From assembly GCF_013348785.1 (NCBI RefSeq), contig NZ_CP054691.1, positions 124,001 to 188,000 of the forward strand: a DNA stretch of 64,000 nt, given 5' to 3'. The translations under genes and the position numbers were made by a program. Shown piece by piece: positions 62,801 to 64,000 of the stretch (the first letter of the stretch is position 1; the number at the start of each line of letters is the position of its first letter). Under the pieces are notes generated by a model. It saw nothing but the letters and a program-made list of their open reading frames with translations. It searched no databases and was not told the DNA's origin. Source of the stretch: Gordonia sp. X0973 (GTDB lineage: Bacteria > Actinomycetota > Actinomycetes > Mycobacteriales > Mycobacteriaceae).

Positions 62801-63910
62801 GAGGCGTCCACGGCCGACGAGGTGCGCGCCGCGCTGGCCGCCGATCTGCCCGAGCACATGATCCCGCGCTCGGTGATCGCCCTGTCCGAGCTGCCGCTCA
62901 CCGGCAACGGGAAATACGACCGCAAGAAGGTCGCCGAACTCTCCGTCGCCGACGAGCCGACCGGGGCTGCGGCCCCGCGCACACCCGTCGAAGAGGTCCT
63001 CGTGGACGTCCTCGGCGGAGTCCTCGGCACCGATCGCATCGGCGTCCACGACGACTTCCTCGCCCTCGGCGGCGATTCGGTCCTCGCCACCCGCTTCGTC
63101 GCGCAGACCCGCGAATGGCTCGACGTGCCGCGGCTGTCGGTCGCCGACGTCTTCGCCAACCGCACCGTCGCCGGGCTTGCCGAGCGGATCGTCGGACTCG
63201 ACCCCGACGTCGAAACGGCCGCGGCCGAGTACCTGGAGGTCATGGCGATGTCCGACGACGAGGTCGCCGCCGAGCTGCAAAGCGCCGAGTGGGCACCCGA
63301 ATCCCCCCGAGTGGGCACCTCATTGTCACCGACTGGGCACCCGGAGCGCCCACTGCGCGAACGGCTCACCCACGTGCCGATGGATGCCGACGCCCATACG
63401 GCGATCATCCGCGAATGGCTCAACCATCCGAAGTCGAAGTACTGGGAGATGCTGACCGCCTCGCACGAGGAGGTCGCGACAATGATCCGCGACGCCCAGA
63501 CCGGCGAGCCCTACGGCATGCGCCTGGGCCTCTTCGACGGTCAGCCGCAGTTCCTCTTCGAGCTGTACGACCCGACGGTCAGCGAACTCGCCGATCCGAG
63601 CACCGGGTACGTCCACGCCGACGGCGACATCGGGATGCACCTGCTGGTCGCGCCGACCGACGAGCCGATCGCCGGCTTCACCGCCGAGGTCATGCTCCAC
63701 ATCATTTCGACGGCGTTCTTCGCCGCCGGTGCCCAGCGCGTCGTCGTCGAGCCCGACGTCCGCAACAGCCACGTGCAACGACTCAACGCCGGGGTCGGGT
63801 TCACCGTGGCCGGTGACTACCCCGTCGGCAAGAAGACCGCGCGCCTGAGCTACTGCACCCGTGACGACTTCACGAGGCTCACCGACAACGGACGGCGGAT
63901 CGCGCAGTGA
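59810..63910 (+). CDS. Siderophore NRPS: ArCP-Cy-A-PCP fused to an IucB/MbtK-like N-acyltransferase
   Basis: 1366 aa. An ArCP (S42 in HGLDSLRV) is followed by a repeat-derived linker (82-109). A cyclization domain follows, with D243, D248 and S251 in DMLAADAMS. The adenylation domain has SGSTGLPKG near 708; hand-aligned pocket residues D754, L755, F758, then N, I, G, L, I, H suggest a heterocyclisable Cys/Ser/Thr. The PCP has S1090 in LGGDSV. A second repeat-derived linker (1159-1179) leads to a GNAT domain with [25 protein letters not shown] and [14 protein letters not shown], typical of enzymes acylating N-hydroxylated lysine or diamines. The first half resembles MbtB; the GNAT is normally separate. 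GAGGTAG precedes ATG 59810. Confidence 0.93.
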   Translation: MSVVSSDTATQIDVRAEVAAVLGVEADSLNRDADLVMHGLDSLRVMRLAGQWRKRGFDVDFARLAADPTLDAWAALLGADAAEWAPQVRRVGTPSAPSGHPGGTEWASGTFPLAPMQHAYWVGRSDSHALGGVAAHLYVEFDGDSPVDAADRFTAAVDALAQRHPMLRTRVNADGTQTVGNPHPECSAVYDLRASTVEEVDAELARRREQGTHRMLPVEEGEMFRAELTLLPGGRSRIHLDVDMLAADAMSYRVLVDDLAQLYRGGELKPLTSTYEELSQTRSAQPAREADIEWWRARLADLPGAPELPRTEAALQDGHARTVRLHHRVDAADWSRLETHARTRGVTPAAAVAAAFAEAVGTRSASSRFLLTVPMFDRDTADPNGEHPDLERVVGDFTSSILVAVDLSRPATLAERAAAMRDEMHDAMAHGSFGGLDVLRELSRFQGEPVVSPVVFTSALGLGELFSDAVRRDFGSPSWIVSQGPQVLLDAQVTEVEGGLLLNWDVRTSELPREVAEAMFAYYVRALDQLVAGEWDAPAPDPVDEPTRAVRAGVEKPLPRTDVFDGTLHGRFVELAAQRAEAPALITDARTWSHADLVDEARRVAGALIEAGVSRGDTVIVNLPKGGQQVVAAIGVLLAGGAYVPINPNQPAARRERILTVAEPAAILTDDPSRWPAAAGVLDFATAVAHTPAEPVEVTGDDLAYVLFTSGSTGLPKGVELPHRAAVATLTDLVERLRLTQGDRSLMVSSLEFDLSVFDVFALLAVGGSVVVPDDAGAGKADDWVRLLAEQQVTVLNCVPSILGMILDLGPLAPSVREIIMGGDKVDVSLLERVAQQSPHCRAAGLGGTTETAIHSTYCAAADIPPGFAFVPYGFPLAGVACRVVDEQGRDRPDFVPGELWIGGAGVAAGYRADAERTADRFVEHDGQRWYRTGDLARYLPGGFLDFLGRADHLVKVRGYRIELGEVEAALLRQAVVTGAVAWSDGRDLRAAITVDDEASTADEVRAALAADLPEHMIPRSVIALSELPLTGNGKYDRKKVAELSVADEPTGAAAPRTPVEEVLVDVLGGVLGTDRIGVHDDFLALGGDSVLATRFVAQTREWLDVPRLSVADVFANRTVAGLAERIVGLDPDVETAAAEYLEVMAMSDDEVAAELQSAEWAPESPRVGTSLSPTGHPERPLRERLTHVPMDADAHTAIIREWLNHPKSKYWEMLTASHEEVATMIRDAQTGEPYGMRLGLFDGQPQFLFELYDPTVSELADPSTGYVHADGDIGMHLLVAPTDEPIAGFTAEVMLHIISTAFFAAGAQRVVVEPDVRNSHVQRLNAGVGFTVAGDYPVGKKTARLSYCTRDDFTRLTDNGRRIAQ
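60054..60135 (+). repeat. 22-bp tandem repeat in NRPS linker 1
   Basis: CCGAGTGGGCACCCC starts at 60054, 60076 and 60098, with a partial copy at 60120; the period is exactly 22 bp. Because 22 is not divisible by three, each copy is read in a new frame, giving EWAP, RVGTP, SGHP, then EWA again. It encodes the ArCP-Cy linker. Confidence 0.9.
63285..63345 (+). repeat. 22-bp tandem repeat in NRPS linker 2
   Basis: CCGAGTGGGCACC at 63285 and 63307 and CCGACTGGGCACCC at 63329, again 22 bp apart. Translated as EWAP, RVGT, TGHP in succession. It encodes the PCP-acyltransferase linker. Confidence 0.9.
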
Positions 63911-64000
63911 ACGAGATGTGGACCGTCTACCGCGGGCGCATGACCGCGAAGATCCTGGCCGAGCTGTGCCACGAGCAGGTCATCACGCCCACCCGCACCG
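63907..64000 (+). CDS. Start of a probable IucA/IucC-type NIS synthetase (truncated by window)
   Basis: Only 31 codons are present, beginning GTG 63907, which overlaps the NRPS stop (GTGA). The visible [18 protein letters not shown] resembles the N-terminal helix of IucA/IucC synthetases (pattern LxAKxLxELxxEQxxxP), which join a carboxylic acid such as citrate to an amine or hydroxyl. The GNAT domain just upstream is the usual partner of such enzymes. The evidence is short, so the call is provisional. Confidence 0.5.
   Translation, partial: MNEMWTVYRGRMTAKILAELCHEQVITPTRT

Overview
This is a high-GC window from a mycolic-acid-containing actinobacterium (order Mycobacteriales; a Gordonia-like genus is my guess, not proven). 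From about 1 to 45 kb it carries the arabinogalactan/mycolate cell-envelope locus in much the same gene set as Mycobacterium tuberculosis Rv3807c-Rv3777, but rearranged and with extra genes inserted.

Region 1 (1-18.4 kb, + strand) makes the arabinose donor precursor (PAP2 phosphatase, UbiA), finishes the arabinan (AftB), and makes and places mycolic acids: two antigen-85-type mycolyltransferases, a Culp6-type cutinase, FadD32, Pks13 and AccD4. A small lipoprotein and an F420-type oxidoreductase sit among them. Region 2 (18.5-36.2 kb) has a repetitive lipoprotein, an MFS exporter, three arabinosyltransferases (embC-embA-embB on the - strand), aroQ, a 102-bp tandem repeat block, and aftA-dprE2-dprE1. 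Region 3 (36.2-45.3 kb) has a secreted lipase, a secreted beta-propeller, an acyltransferase, GtrA, a steroid-type SDR/F420 oxidoreductase operon with a KstR-like operator, a DUF4189 protein, then GlfT1 and the Wzt/Wzm galactan exporter and the proteasome activator Bpa.

Region 4 (45.3-54.7 kb) is more accessory. It has a class-V-aminotransferase-like protein lacking the PLP lysine, a MarR-PnuC-NadR NAD-salvage operon, a quinone oxidoreductase, tRNA-Ser(UGA), and a guanidine exporter under a guanidine-III riboswitch. It also has a compact operon of a small helical protein, a DUF1023-type alpha/beta hydrolase with a helical N-terminus, and two tandemly duplicated lipoproteins. That operon looks like a type VII-secreted lipase toxin with lipoprotein immunity, and is followed by an APH(6)-type kinase.

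Region 5 (54.7-64 kb) is an iron-box-controlled siderophore cluster. ACP and a WS/DGAT-like acyltransferase run leftward. A fatty-acyl-AMP ligase, a salicylate-type adenylating enzyme, a 1366-aa NRPS (ArCP-Cy-A-PCP) fused to an IucB/MbtK-like N-acyltransferase, and the first codons of what looks like an IucA/IucC synthetase run rightward. This predicts a lipidated salicyl-azoline/hydroxamate hybrid of NRPS and NIS logic.

Two different repeat families appear inside megasynthase genes. A REP-like palindromic element also found in the aroQ-aftA intergenic block has been absorbed as linkers on both sides of the C-terminal ACP of Pks13. A 22-bp repeat, read in all three frames, forms two linkers of the siderophore NRPS. 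Seven genes have a TANNNT hexamer 6-8 nt before the start codon, which predicts leaderless mRNAs.
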